DNA of 64,000 bases, taken from positions 87,071,448 to 87,135,447 of the forward strand of contig CM067373.1 of NCBI GenBank assembly GCA_034401795.1, written 5' to 3'. Of this stretch, positions 1-10,419 are shown in pieces. Made by a program: the position numbers and the translations under genes. The DNA is from Chaetoderma sp. LZ-2023a (Eukaryota > Mollusca > Caudofoveata > Chaetodermatida > Chaetodermatidae). Below the pieces are notes generated by a model. That model saw only the letters and a program-made list of their open reading frames with translations. It was not told where the DNA came from and ran no database searches. The first letter of the stretch is position 1. Every line of letters starts with the position of its first letter.

Positions 1-1880
1 CAATTGCACCTGGGATGACAAGTAGAGAAATGACCCCTAGTCCTATTATCTCAATGGAATTATGCAAACTAAATTTATATGATAACCAAATTCAGAATGC
101 TACGCTCACGTGTAATACCTGTTATCTATAAAATATAAAATCTTTGAAGTCTTTTAAAATCAAGGAACATGGGTTGGTCACACAATGTGGGTGTAGGTGT
201 TTACGGCAATAGATCGGGTTCACTGATAGGACAACAGATAATTTTGATGTCAGATCCGTTATTTCGCAATGCAGTTCCGTCAACATGCTATGTCATACTG
301 TAAGCGTCCAATCAAGTCAGTGATGTCGGGAAATACGTCATGAGTATATCAGTTTTCCTCCGTGTAGGTGTGATCAAAACAATGCATACATCCGTAAACA
401 AATTAATTAAGAATTCAGTTCATCAAACTATATCCGCCATTTATGGACATGAGTGTTCAAAACAATGGGGTCATTAGTCAAACCAATTAGTAATTGTTTA
501 TAAATTAGAAGAAGAAGCTAATTTGTGAGCTTATTTATAATTGGGTCACAAATGTCGTTTAAACTTCAGTCATTTTGAAGCCAGATAATCTAAAGCAAAA
601 ATTTCACAATTTTGCTTGTTTTTGTATTATTGGACAAAAGGACATTTTATAGGACTTGCCAATTCCGTAAACTGTTTTCATTTCAGCAAACAAATCATTA
701 TTTTAATGTGCTTTTATTTTTGCAACCCCTCCCCACACCTACGCCAATTTTAAATAACGATATAATTAATCGGCGTAGGGTTTATAGTGTTATCGTTCAT
801 TATTTGCAAAGCACATTAGAATCAGAAACATCAGGACTATTTAAGTTGTGACAGATACCTGTCAATTTCATCTATCCATTACACAATACGATCATCTGCG
901 TTGCTAACTACTACGTAGTCCGTTCATTCATTAAATTGACTAAATAAGCCGCTCGTGACCGACCTAAATACGCTCGCGTTATTTATTGTCTCGTTTGAGG
1001 CGCGTTCCAAAAAGCGCTTGGTTGACCATTGTAATTCAATTGCCTGAATTTGATATTTTAAATGTTTGATTGGATTAATCTTTTTGAGTTGATTTGAGGA
1101 TAGTTCGTTACATGTAATTGATAACTGATTTATCCTCACATCAGGTTTCAAAATTATTGATTATATCATCACAATATAGCAAATATTTCATTAATGGATT
1201 GAATTGGTTAACCCGGTTATTTTTGTTGGGTCGGCTCGATTTTGAACGACAGCTAGTCAATTTCCACTCAAGGCCAAATATAGGCACGCTAACCATTTGA
1301 AACCGAAAAGCCAAATAAACCTAATATCGTTTGTATTTATTAATATTAAAATGTTTGTTTTACATTTGGTTTGGGAAAATTAATTGTTATTCATACGCAA
1401 ATATTATCATATAAACAAGCCTTCTAGCCCGTTCCATACTTTTCGATACGAGCATACGTGCCATATTCAACGGAGTATTTTCATTGGCTGTTGGGTGAGC
1501 AAACCATTTAAATCGACCAATTAAAACATCAATTCAGGTGAATGTGAAATACTGTTTTACTACTATTTGTCATCCATGAAACGTCATCGCAAAATGTTAT
1601 CGTTTGGCAGTTTATCAGTCGGCAGCGAAGTAACGATTGATGGCCGTGGCTCTGCGATAGTCTTAGAAGAAAAGTGTAGTTTACGGCTGACATCGCGATC
1701 TTTCGTGTTTGTCAATATATTTTGCTGCGCATTCAGTATCTGTTATCAGGTAGTGGTGCGTCACAGCGGCGGTATCCATTTCACGAAAATTAACAATGAG
1801 AAATCAGATAAAAGTCACATCAGCAGCTATTGGCAAATATTTCAAAATTACAGTTTATATGATAAATAAAATCTCAAATT
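1..1880. other. AT-rich sequence, no gene seen
   Basis: No frame here shows a domain, a splice-flanked exon or a repeat I recognise. The longest open frame (1567-1869, +, 100 codons) has no family signature and is probably chance. Confidence 0.6.
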
Positions 1881-1881
1881 C

Positions 1882-1992
1882 GGTCACTTCATATCACTAT
1901 TATGAACCTCGTTGAAAATTATCAATTTTGCACTGGCTCGTGCAAATTGATAATTTTCAACTCGGTCCATAATAGTGATATGAAAAGTGACC
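1882..1992. repeat. 111-bp near-perfect hairpin (foldback/MITE-like)
   Basis: The left arm runs from GGTCACTTCATATCACTATT at 1882 to about 1933. The right arm, about 1940-1992, is its reverse complement ending in AAAAGTGACC, with a 6-base loop (TGGCTC) between. Arms differ by only a few bases. It lies in non-coding DNA and resembles a small foldback element. It is unrelated in sequence to the other two foldback families in this window. Confidence 0.75.
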
Positions 1993-2596
1993 TCGTTCCA
2001 GATTCTCTATATATTACTTCCAGAATTAATTTATAGACAACCAGTTATCACAAGTAAATGTTTCGATATTTTGCCACTTGGTGTTCAAAGCGTAATATAT
2101 AGACCGGCAGCTAGCGGTGTGATTTAAATATTATCTATCCTCTCTTTTAACCGCAAATACGCTGTAACCGGGCACATTTCGATAGCTGTCAATACAATGC
2201 ACTTTTAGCTCAGTTGACATACCGCAAAAAGCATTTACAGTTTTATGGTACCAATTCACTAAGAAAATTTTTAACTAAATTTAACAAGTTCATATCTTAG
2301 TCATTTATAAACTTGCTAGCTTATATTAAATTAATTTTAAATTAATTTAACATTTTTTATAGCTATCTATACACACAGATACATAAAAGCCTTCGAATTT
2401 TGAAGCTATTGAAGTGTCTCTTAGCATCTTCGATGGCTTGCCAAATTGAATAAATTAGCTAACAAGAATTCTCCATCGAGTATTTGATTAAACGCGGTGT
2501 CAAATTTATTTACTAAAAGCTGCCTTCCAAACAGGCGCTAGTAAATTCTAAATAAGGAGATAATCAACTAGCATTTCAACTGATTGTCAATTACAG
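1993..2596. other. Non-coding; possible undetected 5' LTR of the outer retroelement
   Basis: No gene is seen. The stretch ends ...ATTACA directly before a TGGTATC primer-site-like motif, so its 3' part may be the 5' LTR of the Gmr1-like element. I could not find a matching direct repeat downstream of 11110, so this is inference. Confidence 0.3.
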
Positions 2597-2610
2597 TGGT
2601 ATCTTCTTTG
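2597..2610 (+). promoter_or_regulatory. Possible primer-binding site of the Gmr1-like element
   Basis: TGGTATCTTC follows ...ATTACAG. The first seven bases, TGGTATC, match the start of the initiator-tRNA-Met type primer site used by many LTR elements. Similarity stops after seven bases and the partner LTR was not found, so support is weak. Confidence 0.25.
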
Positions 2611-2627
2611 ACCCACTAAAATCAAAT

Positions 2628-2845
2628 ATGGATGAAATTATCGATGAATTCGTGGAAACACCAACTAGAGGGTTCGTTATGTCAGTTGGAATGACATTAC
2701 TAAAAAGACTTTTTGTGAGCGTTTCGAACTGAATCCACCTAGTACTCTAGCAAACGTCGACTTAGTCAATTTTGTACTAAGTTGGAAGATCTAGGAGTAC
2801 TTGGAACAGGAGGCGCTGTGGGTGGAGAAATCCCACCTGACTCAC
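2628..2845 (+). pseudogene. Gag N-terminal remnant of the Gmr1-like element
   Basis: An ATG at 2628 opens MDEIIDEFVETPTRGFV; reading then needs one frame change near 2705 to continue as FELNPPSTLANVDLVNF. It is placed in gag only because it lies directly upstream of the later gag pieces once the nested insertion (2846-6535) and one copy of its CTCAC duplication are removed. There is no recognised domain; the start is a guess. Confidence 0.4.
2841..2845. other. Target-site duplication, left copy (CTCAC)
   Basis: CTCAC lies directly before the left LTR and is repeated exactly after the right LTR at 6536-6540. Five bases is the usual duplication for Ty3/gypsy integrases. Confidence 0.9.
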
Positions 2846-2978
2846 TGAAATATTGTTGTATTGAATAACAAGACTAGTTTTCGTTTTGTATATTTCTTAG
2901 ACCGTATAAAACATAAAAACCCGGAATCCTAGTTCCGGTCATGGAATATAAATTACGATTTAGAACTAAGACATTACA
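2846..2978 (-). repeat. 3' LTR of the nested element (133 bp)
   Basis: Starts TGAAATATTGTTG and ends AAGACATTACA on the + strand; near-identical to 6403-6535. Given minus coding polarity this is the 3' LTR. The minus-strand sequence just before it (from 2979) is GAGGGA, a short polypurine stretch. Confidence 0.9.
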
Positions 2979-3079
2979 TCCCTCGAGGATTTTCTAAGAG
3001 TTTCAAATTACATAATTAACGTGAGTCTTTCTTAGCTTAATGATTAAATTTAAAGTTACTGTCATAATGAATGTCAAAG

Positions 3080-4862
3080 TTATATTTGAAAGTCACGGAA
3101 CCTAGATGGCATACGGCGATTACGATATGGACGATCAGGTGGTGGATGATCGTTAGGCGGAGTTTCTCGCTCCACAGTAGGAATGATTATGTCCGGCATA
3201 TCGTCATCACTGTCATTGGAACGTTCATCATTAACTTGAGACATGTCAGAGAGTTTAAGCAATTTGAAGAATGATGAATTTCGTGTTACCGAATGCTGTC
3301 CATTTTCTGCAGTTACCATGGAACCTTTCACATTAACTACTTTGTACGGTTGTGGATTATATAATGGAGAGAGTTTTTGTCTTTTGTCTTTACGAAGGAG
3401 GACACGGTCACCAATGCTGATCGTTCTTGGTGAAACTCGAGATTTGGAATCTGCATAATGTTTCATTTGTACTTTAGACTTGTCATCCTTATCACGCACA
3501 ATTGAGTCAACGACTGGTATGACAACTTCTGGTAAAGTTGTCTTAAATGGGCGATTAAAAAGGAGTTCAGCTGGTGGTTTGTCCGTAGATGTATGTGGTG
3601 TAGCGCGATAACTACGTAGGAATTTATACATTTCCTGTTTCCATGGCTTATCTTCAATTTCGGCTATACGAAGTGCTTTCTCCAGAGTTTTTATAAACCT
3701 TTCTGCATCGCCATTGGCTCTTGGCCAATAGGGTGTGATTTTACGATGATGCAGACCGAGATATTGCATAAACTGTTGAAATTCTGTACCGTTGAAAGGA
3801 GGGCCATTGTCAGTTTTGAGAACCGAAGGAATTCCGTGCGTGGCAAATATTTTGTCGAACACAGGCAAAGTCGCTTTGGCAGATGTTGAAGAGACACGTT
3901 CGACTTCTGGGTAGCGTGAATATTCGTCGTACACGATGAGTAAATAATCACCCGATGGCAGAGGTCCTAGAAAGTCTGCACATACTGAATCCCATGGGGC
4001 TTTCGGAAGTGTAGTCATTTTTAGTGGTTCACGATGACTTGAATTATCCGGTGTCGTAGCCTGACATGGTAAACAGTTGTTTATCATGGTTTCGACAAGA
4101 CGGTCGATCGAGGGAAACCATACCTTTTGACGGAGGAGTTTTTTCGTTTTGACAATCCCCTGATGACCAGAATGGGCTAGATTGCAGATGCGTTGTTGGA
4201 GAGAAGTTGGTACAACGATTTGAGAATTTCGGAGTACAATAGTGTCATTGAAACCGACTGACAGTTCTGAATGAATTGCTGCATATGACTGAAGTTGTTT
4301 GCGAGTAACATTGTCAATGTCAACACTGGGATTTGATTTGTACACATCTTTCCATCGGTTTGATTTTGTTAGTTCAATTACTTTCTGAAGAATGGAATCG
4401 TTCTTCGTTGCATTTCGAATTTCGTCAAGAGTTACGGCTTTGGGAATAGAGTTCTGTGTGATGAAATTGATATGCTCCTCTGCGAGCTTTTCTTCCTGAC
4501 TGGGCTGCTGTGTAGAGGCAATAGGATGTCTGGACATGAAATCGGCAGGATTGTTTGTACCAGGACGATAGATTAGATTAAATGTATATCCCTGGAGTTT
4601 CAACATCCAACGCTCAATACGAGTAGGCGGTTTCGATGTTGGATTGCTAAACAACGGAAGAAGCGGTTTGTGATCAGTAACAGCTGTAAACGAGTTGCCG
4701 TAAAGATATAGATGGTTGTGTAGAATTCCCCATGTCAGCGCAAGGGCTTCTCTCTCGCACTGGCTATAGCGTTGCTCGACGGGAGTCAGTGAGCGACTGG
4801 CATATGATATAATTTTAGTACCTGAAATGTCATCTTTCTGGGTCAGAATCGCACCAAGACCT
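3080..4862 (-). CDS. RNase H C-terminal part and complete integrase of the nested element
   Basis: The minus-strand frame is open from about 4862 to the stop at 3080; the first ATG (4654) is internal. The upstream part reads VGLGAILTQKDD, SYASRSLTPVEQRYSQCERE and TDHKPLLPLF, the later acidic sites of Ty3-type RNase H. Next comes an HHCC zinc finger (LAHSGHQ ... NNCLPCQ), then a complete integrase triad: D in VCADFLGPL, D in LKTDNGPPF, E in NGDAERF. The C-terminal part has the GPY/F-like stretch LSPLYNPQPYKVV. It is the longest intact frame of any mobile element here. It cannot act alone, because the upstream RT is lost to the inversion. Confidence 0.88.
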
Positions 4863-5290
4863 ACAACAACATGTTATTATTGTGGTTATGACTATCCACA
4901 CGCAAATAATAAACAATGTCCAGCTAAAGGCCAAGAGTGCAAATACTGTCACAAACTTAATCACTTTGCCTCTGTCTGTCGAAAGAAACAAAATTCTCAT
5001 GAATCTGTCAAACAGGTTTCTACTCTGAAACAAGAACCTGATTCTAGCTCAGATGATGAATATGTGTTTGGTTTAAAAGTAGCTGTCGTCAGGGATAGAC
5101 AAATACATAATAACAAACAGCCTGTTGTCAACATTAAACTGAATGACTATCCTATCTCAGCAGTTTTAGACACTGGTTCCACAGTTAACATAATTAATGA
5201 AACTTCATTAAAGGCACTAGCCCCAGGTATTTCACTTGAAAAACAACATTTGCCTGCAATCTATAGCTACAATACAAGCAAACGGCATTC
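4855..5290 (+). pseudogene. Inverted segment: gag zinc knuckles and aspartic protease
   Basis: On the + strand, opposite to the rest of the element: two cysteine knuckles (CYYCGYDYPHANNKQCP, then CKYCHKLNHFASVC, a CCHC type) followed by an aspartic protease start, AVLDTGSTVNIINETSLKAL, with the catalytic DTGS. Its left edge abuts the RNase H frame read on the other strand near 4860, marking an inversion breakpoint. The frame is lost near 5290, where the RT frame takes over. Confidence 0.85.
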
Positions 5291-5595
5291 AAGCTAAGTT
5301 ACATGTAGATGAATCAGTTCCTCCTGTTGCACAACCGCACCGCCGTTTGCCATTTCATCTTCGTGATCGTACAGCAACCGAACTTAATCGCCTACTTGAG
5401 CTCGATATAATCGAACGCGTTGACGACGTACCTACTCCTTGGGTATCACCAATCCGTGTAATCGAAAAACCGAAAGACCCGTCTCAAATTCGCATCTGTG
5501 TAGACATGAGAGCTCCGAACAAAGCTATTCAAAGATCGCGACATATTACGCCAACAATAGATGACATTGTTGGCGTAATATGTCGCGATCTTTGA
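5236..5595 (+). pseudogene. Inverted segment: N-terminal reverse transcriptase
   Basis: Gypsy-type RT N-terminus: VAQPHRRLPFHLRD, LLELDIIERV, TPWVSPIRVIEKPKD, IRICVDMRAPNKAI, TPTIDDI. It covers only the fingers region; motif A, the YxDD box and the rest are missing. The frame runs into the palindrome at 5471-5653, so its last codons are templated by the inverted copy of itself. Confidence 0.85.
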
Positions 5596-5653
5596 ATAGC
5601 TTTGTTCGGAGCTCTCATGTCTACACAGATGCGAATTTGAGACGGGTCTTTCG
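5471..5653. repeat. Palindrome with 88-bp arms inside RT
   Basis: The left arm, 5471-5558, starts CGAAAGACCCGTC. The right arm, 5566-5653, is its reverse complement ending GACGGGTCTTTCG, around a 7-base spacer (AGATGAC). Both arms encode the same RT stretch around ICVDMRAP on opposite strands. The right arm continues on the minus strand from FEWTAVHEKA, which is an RT/RNase H boundary motif rather than its native neighbour. Confidence 0.92.
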
Positions 5654-5689
5654 CTTTTTCATGTACGGCCGTCCATTCGAATTCAATGT

Positions 5690-5728
5690 TCTGTCTCGTT
5701 AAACCACTTCGTGATTTAACGAGACAGA
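5690..5728. repeat. Short hairpin at the end of gag
   Basis: TCTGTCTCGTTAAA (5690-5703) and TTTAACGAGACAGA (5715-5728) form a 14-bp stem around an 11-base loop. It sits where the gag frame ends and RT-derived sequence begins on the minus strand, so it may mark a rearrangement junction. Confidence 0.8.
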
Positions 5729-6175
5729 ACGAAGAATTCGACGTCGTAGTCTATTTGAACTACACCCATGAATGATCTGATTTTTAATTTCTCGGGCATC
5801 GTCCGCGAATTCACATGTACTGGCTAATTGTCGAAGGCGCGTTGCAAAACAATCTAGTGTTTCACCGTGGTTCTGGATTGCTTTACGGAATATGTAAGTT
5901 TCATAGTCAATGTTCTTCTTTGGACTGAAGTGGTCATTTAGTTTCGAGATTGCTGTGTCAAGATCTGTACCCGTTTCGGTTAGTGTCTCTAGTATGTCCA
6001 TAACACCTTCCCCAGCATAGTGAAGGAATAATGCACGCTGACGTGTGTCATTTGTGATGTTCATTGCCAGAATCAAATTTTTGAATCGTTTCACATATTT
6101 TACCCATCTCTGAGACGTGGATGTAGGATCGCTATGTATCTCAAAAGGTGGAAATGTTGGCAATGACTGGGCCAT
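5699..6175 (-). pseudogene. Gag N-terminal region of the nested element
   Basis: 158 codons from MAQSLPTFPPFEIHSD. It has the Ty3-type gag pattern: RWVKYVKRFKNLI, ALFLHYAGEGVMDILETL, FRKAIQNHGETLDCFATRLR, LASTCEFAD, IKNQIIHGC. It lacks the zinc knuckles, which lie in the inverted segment at 4855-5290, so gag is cut near 5700. The start fits a leader of about 230 bases after the right LTR. Confidence 0.85.
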
Positions 6176-6390
6176 ATTTCGAGTGTCAATCAGTTCGATA
6201 AATTATCACGTGACCAATATTTTGGCTAGAATGTACATGGATTGATGGAAATGTTTTTTCCCGAAAACAGCATACACTGTGGTTTAAACAGTATGTTTTG
6301 ACTTACAGGGCACTTCTGGCATTCACAACAATTGTTTTTGACATAAACTTTACATTGACTGCGCGATTTTTCGATTGTTTTGATCCTCTG

Positions 6391-6400
6391 CTCGTCGCCA
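6391..6400 (-). promoter_or_regulatory. Primer-binding site of the nested element
   Basis: On the minus strand, TGGCGACGAG lies two bases downstream of the 5' LTR (6403-6535). A TGG start right after the LTR is expected for tRNA priming. The tRNA identity was not determined. Confidence 0.7.
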
Positions 6401-6402
6401 AT

Positions 6403-6535
6403 TGAAATATTGTTGTATTGAATAACAAGACTAGTTTTCGTTTTGTATATTTCTTAGACCGTATAAAACATAAAAACCCGGAATCCTAGTTCCGGTCATG
6501 GAATATAAATTACGATTTAGAACTAAGACATTACA
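6403..6535 (-). repeat. 5' LTR of the nested element (133 bp)
   Basis: Near-identical direct repeat of 2846-2978. For a minus-strand element this is the 5' LTR. It is unusually short for Ty3/gypsy. Confidence 0.9.
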
Positions 6536-6540
6536 CTCAC
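6536..6540. other. Target-site duplication, right copy (CTCAC)
   Basis: Exact match to 2841-2845. Joining the flanks across one copy gives the uninterrupted outer gag region. Confidence 0.9.
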
Positions 6541-7620
6541 CACCTGGTAATCCACCTGGCCACACCGATAGATTCAAATCAGTCTGAAATTGAGGCCTTA
6601 CGTTTGAAATTTGAAACCGCTAGTCTCGATTTGGAATCGAAGAGAATTGAAAACGATACCAAACGAGTTGAAAGGGACACAGCCGTGACCCAAGAGCGTA
6701 TGCATGGTAACAATACTGCTCAACCACCCCAAGAACACAGCTTCTCGGTGGCTTATAATGCCAGGTCAGTCCCAGCCTTTGATGAAAAACAGCCTGAAGA
6801 TTTTTTCCACTTTTCGAGCAAACAGCCCGTGATTTAAGTTGGCCACATGAATATTGGCCAGCTTTAATAAGAACAGTAGTCACATGAGCTGCTCAGAAGG
6901 CTGTGAGGGCATTACCCATCCAAGATGAAGGTAATTATACCAAAATACGTGAAGCAGTTGAAAGAGCAGTTGCTTTACGTCCAGGGGTTTATCGTTTAAA
7001 ATTTCGGCAAAAACAACCGTCGTTTCCAAAATCTGCCATCCTAGAAGCCCAGCAGCTAAAGACCTTATCAAAAATGTGGATGACATCAGAGAGAATTAAC
7101 ACTCTTGCTCAAATGGAGGATATGATCTTTTACGAACAATTTCGTAATCTGATGCCTCCAGAAACAAATGAGTACATTCGCTACTGCCATCCAAATATTA
7201 AGACGGCAGAAGATGCAGCTGTAAAAATTGAAGATTTCTACTTAGGCAAGATGGCAGATAAGTCTAGCTCGAGATATACCAACTCATCACATTATACTCC
7301 TAAGTCAAAGCCGAGTAATAACTGACTAGTAGTAGGAGCAATGGTCATTACAGATCACAGCCACCCTCACGTGCAAGTAGATATCGTGATGATAACTACC
7401 GTCGGGAACGTTCACCATCTCCTTCCCGTAATTATGAGACTGAATCTAATAGACGTCGTGGCAGTTCACCAACCAGAGGTGGCTGTGGCCTTTCACCATC
7501 AAGAAGTCACAATGAGTCGCCAAGAAGAGAAATTTGTTTTAAATGTCTGCTATATGATTAATTTGCCAGTAATTTCCCTCAACCACAGGACAAATTCTCT
7601 TAGTCAAAATCTAAACCATC
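6541..7620 (+). pseudogene. Gag of the Gmr1-like element
   Basis: First piece: a charged helical stretch (SNQSEIEALRLKFETASLDL) likely to be coiled coil, then RSVPAFDEKQPEDFFHF (to 6837). Second piece (6903-7325): RALPIQDEGNYTKIREAVER, FYEQFRNLMPPETNEYIRY and KTAEDAAVKIEDFY, a pattern typical of Gmr1/gypsy gag in animals. A third frame (7326-7560) is Arg/Ser-rich and ends RREICFKCLLYD, a zinc knuckle whose later residues are lost to a stop. Several frame changes make it non-functional. Confidence 0.75.
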
Positions 7621-7621
7621 C

Positions 7622-8056
7622 ATGGTTACAGACCATGATGATGATTCCAATTCAGTAAACTCAGAACATAATGCATGCCAGGACGAGAAAATCAACAGGG
7701 ACGAATTTCCTGATGTTGTCCAAATATATTTACCATATTGTATTTTAGGGCAGGTGAGCTCACATGTACATAAAACGAGCATTGCACCTATCCCTATTAA
7801 AATACTTAAAGACACGGGCTCCTCTCAGAGTTTAATTCTGAGTTCAGCATTTCCGTTCTCTTCAGAGACATATACAGGATGTAACGTCTTGATTCGTGGT
7901 GTTGGATTGGATTATAGCAAAACACCACTCCATACCATAAACCTACACATAGGCGATCAAAAACATAACGTTGAAGTAGTGGTAAGAGATGAGCTTCCGA
8001 TACGCGGAATATCTCTTTTATTGGGCAATGATCTAGCTGTATTGTATAGAAAGTAA
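7622..8056 (+). pseudogene. Aspartic protease region of the Gmr1-like element
   Basis: 144 codons. The catalytic loop is KILKDTGSSQSLIL (DTGS) and the distal motif is RGISLLLGNDLA. These are the two hallmarks of retropepsins in Ty3/gypsy pol. The frame differs from the gag pieces and from integrase, so it is no longer linked. The stretch 8057-8290 appears to be more pol sequence with stops. Confidence 0.75.
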
Positions 8057-8290
8057 GGGCAGTCTAGTATCATGTACCCGGATAACAATACGTGGAGTAC
8101 TGCTGCTCTACTGCTTATAGTGTCCGACATACCAATTATCGATTCTGCAGGTGACGAGGACGTTGTCAATGGGTTTCCCTCATGCGTCGGTATACATGGA
8201 CAAACCGAAGTCACCTCAGCGACTCTCTGTGTGTCGTGACATGCAGCCAGAGCCGAAATCATGTGTCAGATGACATAGTATTGGGACAAG

Positions 8291-9300
8291 GTGAGGGCAC
8301 TTCAACAAGTAAAAACACATATAAGTGCGTTTGTTGACGACCCCAAACATGAGTTCAGTTCTGGGGAGCTGACACGTTTACAAGTGGAGGATAAGCAATT
8401 AAGACACGTTGCTCCACTGGTAAGTTATCCTGGAGAACGGCCTAATTACCGCATATGCTATTATTGGCAAGACGGTATCCTCAGACGAAAGTACACCCCA
8501 CGTAAGACAAAACCTGATGATGAGCAACAAGTGATTGAACAAATAGTCCTACCTGTCACATATAGGTATAAGGTACTGAGCCAGTCCCACAACGGTCCCA
8601 GTTGTGGACCACATTTTTGGCATAAAAAGACCACCGCCATCATTACTCGCAATTTCTATTGGCCTCTCATCCACGGAGACGTAAAACAATTTTGTAAATC
8701 CTGTCACACTTGCCACTTGGTTGGCAAACCAAACCAACCCATTCCAAACGCACCTTTGATGCCAATTCTGGCATCCTAACAACCACTATAAAAAATTCTG
8801 CGTCGGTCCACTCAATAAAAGTAAGGCTGGCAACCAGTATTTGCTCACTATAATGTGCAAAAGTACTAGATTTGCCGAGGCCATACAACTGCGCAACAAA
8901 ACAACTAAATCTGTGGTAAAAGCCTTAATTAAGTTCTTTACAATGTTTGGTTTGCCACGAGAACTTCAAACAGACCAAGGTTCAAATTTTACCTCAAATG
9001 TTTTTGCCCAGGTTTGTCAAGAGCTGGGCATAAAGCATATTACATCCACCGCCTACCATCCTGAATCACAAGGTGCATTAGAACGTATGCATGTCAATTA
9101 AAATCAATGCTACGAAAATTTTGCAGTGAAAGTCTGTGCGATTGGGATGAAGGGGTTAATGTTCTATCTGCGAGATAGAGTAAACGAGTCTCTGGGATAT
9201 TCACCAAATGAACTTGTTTTCGGACATGCAGTCCGAAGTCCATTCACTGTATTGAAAGAAAAATTGTTAACCCCCCCCCCCCCCATCTGATCATAATCTT
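8291..9300 (+). pseudogene. Integrase of the Gmr1-like element (zinc finger and core)
   Basis: 8291-8779 carries the HHCC finger (QSHNGPSCGPHFWH ... FCKSCHTCH). After a frame change the core continues FCVGPLNKSKAGNQYLLT, LQTDQGSNFTSNVF (second catalytic D) and HPESQGALERMH (catalytic E). At the place where the first catalytic D is expected I read F (FCVGPL), so the triad looks broken. A further piece, LGYSPNELVFGHAVRSPF, leads into a run of about 14 C at 9271-9284. Position upstream of RT is the key Gmr1 trait. Confidence 0.82.
9271..9284. repeat. Poly-C run
   Basis: About 14 consecutive C inside the integrase coding sequence; a likely source of the local frameshift. Confidence 0.9.
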
Positions 9301-9318
9301 ATTGATTATGTTTCAGAC

Positions 9319-10419
9319 TTGCGCACACGTCTAAGCAAAACAAGACAATTTGCAGCAGAGAATTTAAAAGAAAGCCAAGCTAAACAAAAACATTGGTATG
9401 ATAGGGATGCTAGAGAGCGAAAATCTGACATTGGTAACAAAGTTCTAAAGTTGTCGACAGTGTTAAATAGTCCTTTACAGGCTAAATATGAAGAGCCTTA
9501 CATTATCGCCAGTCGCGATGGTGAATTAAACTACTGGATAACGACTCCTGGTAAACGAAAAGCTAGACAGTGTTGTCACATCAATTTACTTCGTGCATAT
9601 GGCGAACGAGATGACGTCATTCAACATAAGGAGGTTTCTATATTGCAGGTAAATTCAAAAGTTTTCAACGTTGATGACGCAATCAATCTATCATCAACAT
9701 CAGCTACAATATGCGAACCTAGAATGGACAATACTGCTGCCATTACTAGCTTACCAGAAACCTTGTCTTATCTAGAAGATGATCAAAAACAAGAAATTAT
9801 TTCCCTGATTCAAGAGTTTGAGTGCCTTTTCAACAATACACCTGGGTGTACTTCTCTTATTAGCCATACCATTGATGTTGGAGACGCTAGACTGATTAAA
9901 CAATCTCCTTATCAGACTAATCCAGCAAAAACTGAAATCATGGAAAAAGAAATCACCTATATGTATGAAAATGACATAATTCAACCAAGTAATAGCCCTT
10001 GGAGCAGTCCATGTGTACTAGTTCCGAAGCCAGATGACACTTATGACTTCTGTACTGATTTTCGAAAGGTTAATAATGTCACACGTGGTGATTCCTATGG
10101 GATCCCACGCATCGACGAGTGTATTGATAAAATTGGCAATGCAAAATATGTCACGACGTTTGACCTATTAAAGGTGTACTGGCAAGTACCACTGACTGAC
10201 CGTGCTAGGCCAATATCTGCATTCGTGACATGTACCGGTTTCTGGGAGTACCGTAAAATGGCATTCAGGTTAAAAAATTCTGGAAGCACATTCCAAAGGT
10301 TTATGAATACTCTTCTTGCCCCAATCAAGAATTGTGATTCTTACATCGATGACGTCACTATTTATAATAACAACTGGGAAGATCATGTGAAGATATTCAT
10401 GAGTTCTTTTCACAAATGA
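9319..10419 (+). pseudogene. Integrase C-terminus continuous with reverse transcriptase (Gmr1-like)
   Basis: One open frame of 366 codons. Residues 1-110 are an integrase tail (AKQKHWYDRDARERKSDIGN, KARQCCHINLLRAYGER). From about 135 it becomes RT: PYQTNPAKTEIMEKEI, YMYENDIIQPSNSPWSSPCV, DFCTDFRKVNNVT, motif A TTFDLLKVYWQVP with the catalytic D, RLKNSGSTFQRFMN, and the YIDD box in SYIDDVTIYNN. An integrase tail leading directly into RT in one frame shows that the order INT-RT is native, not caused by rearrangement. The frame breaks just after the YIDD region. Confidence 0.88.

Larger units (their letters stand above)
2846..6535 (-). mobile_element. Nested Ty3/gypsy LTR retrotransposon, 3,690 bp, rearranged inside
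   Basis: Two direct 133-bp repeats (2846-2978 and 6403-6535) begin TG and end CA, and CTCAC flanks both sides. Coding polarity is minus: gag near the right LTR, RNase H and integrase towards the left LTR. Between them, 4855 to about 5650 carries the gag zinc knuckles, protease and N-terminal RT on the opposite strand, next to a palindrome. The element is inserted in the gag region of the Gmr1-like element and so is younger than it. LTRs look almost identical by eye. Confidence 0.9.
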
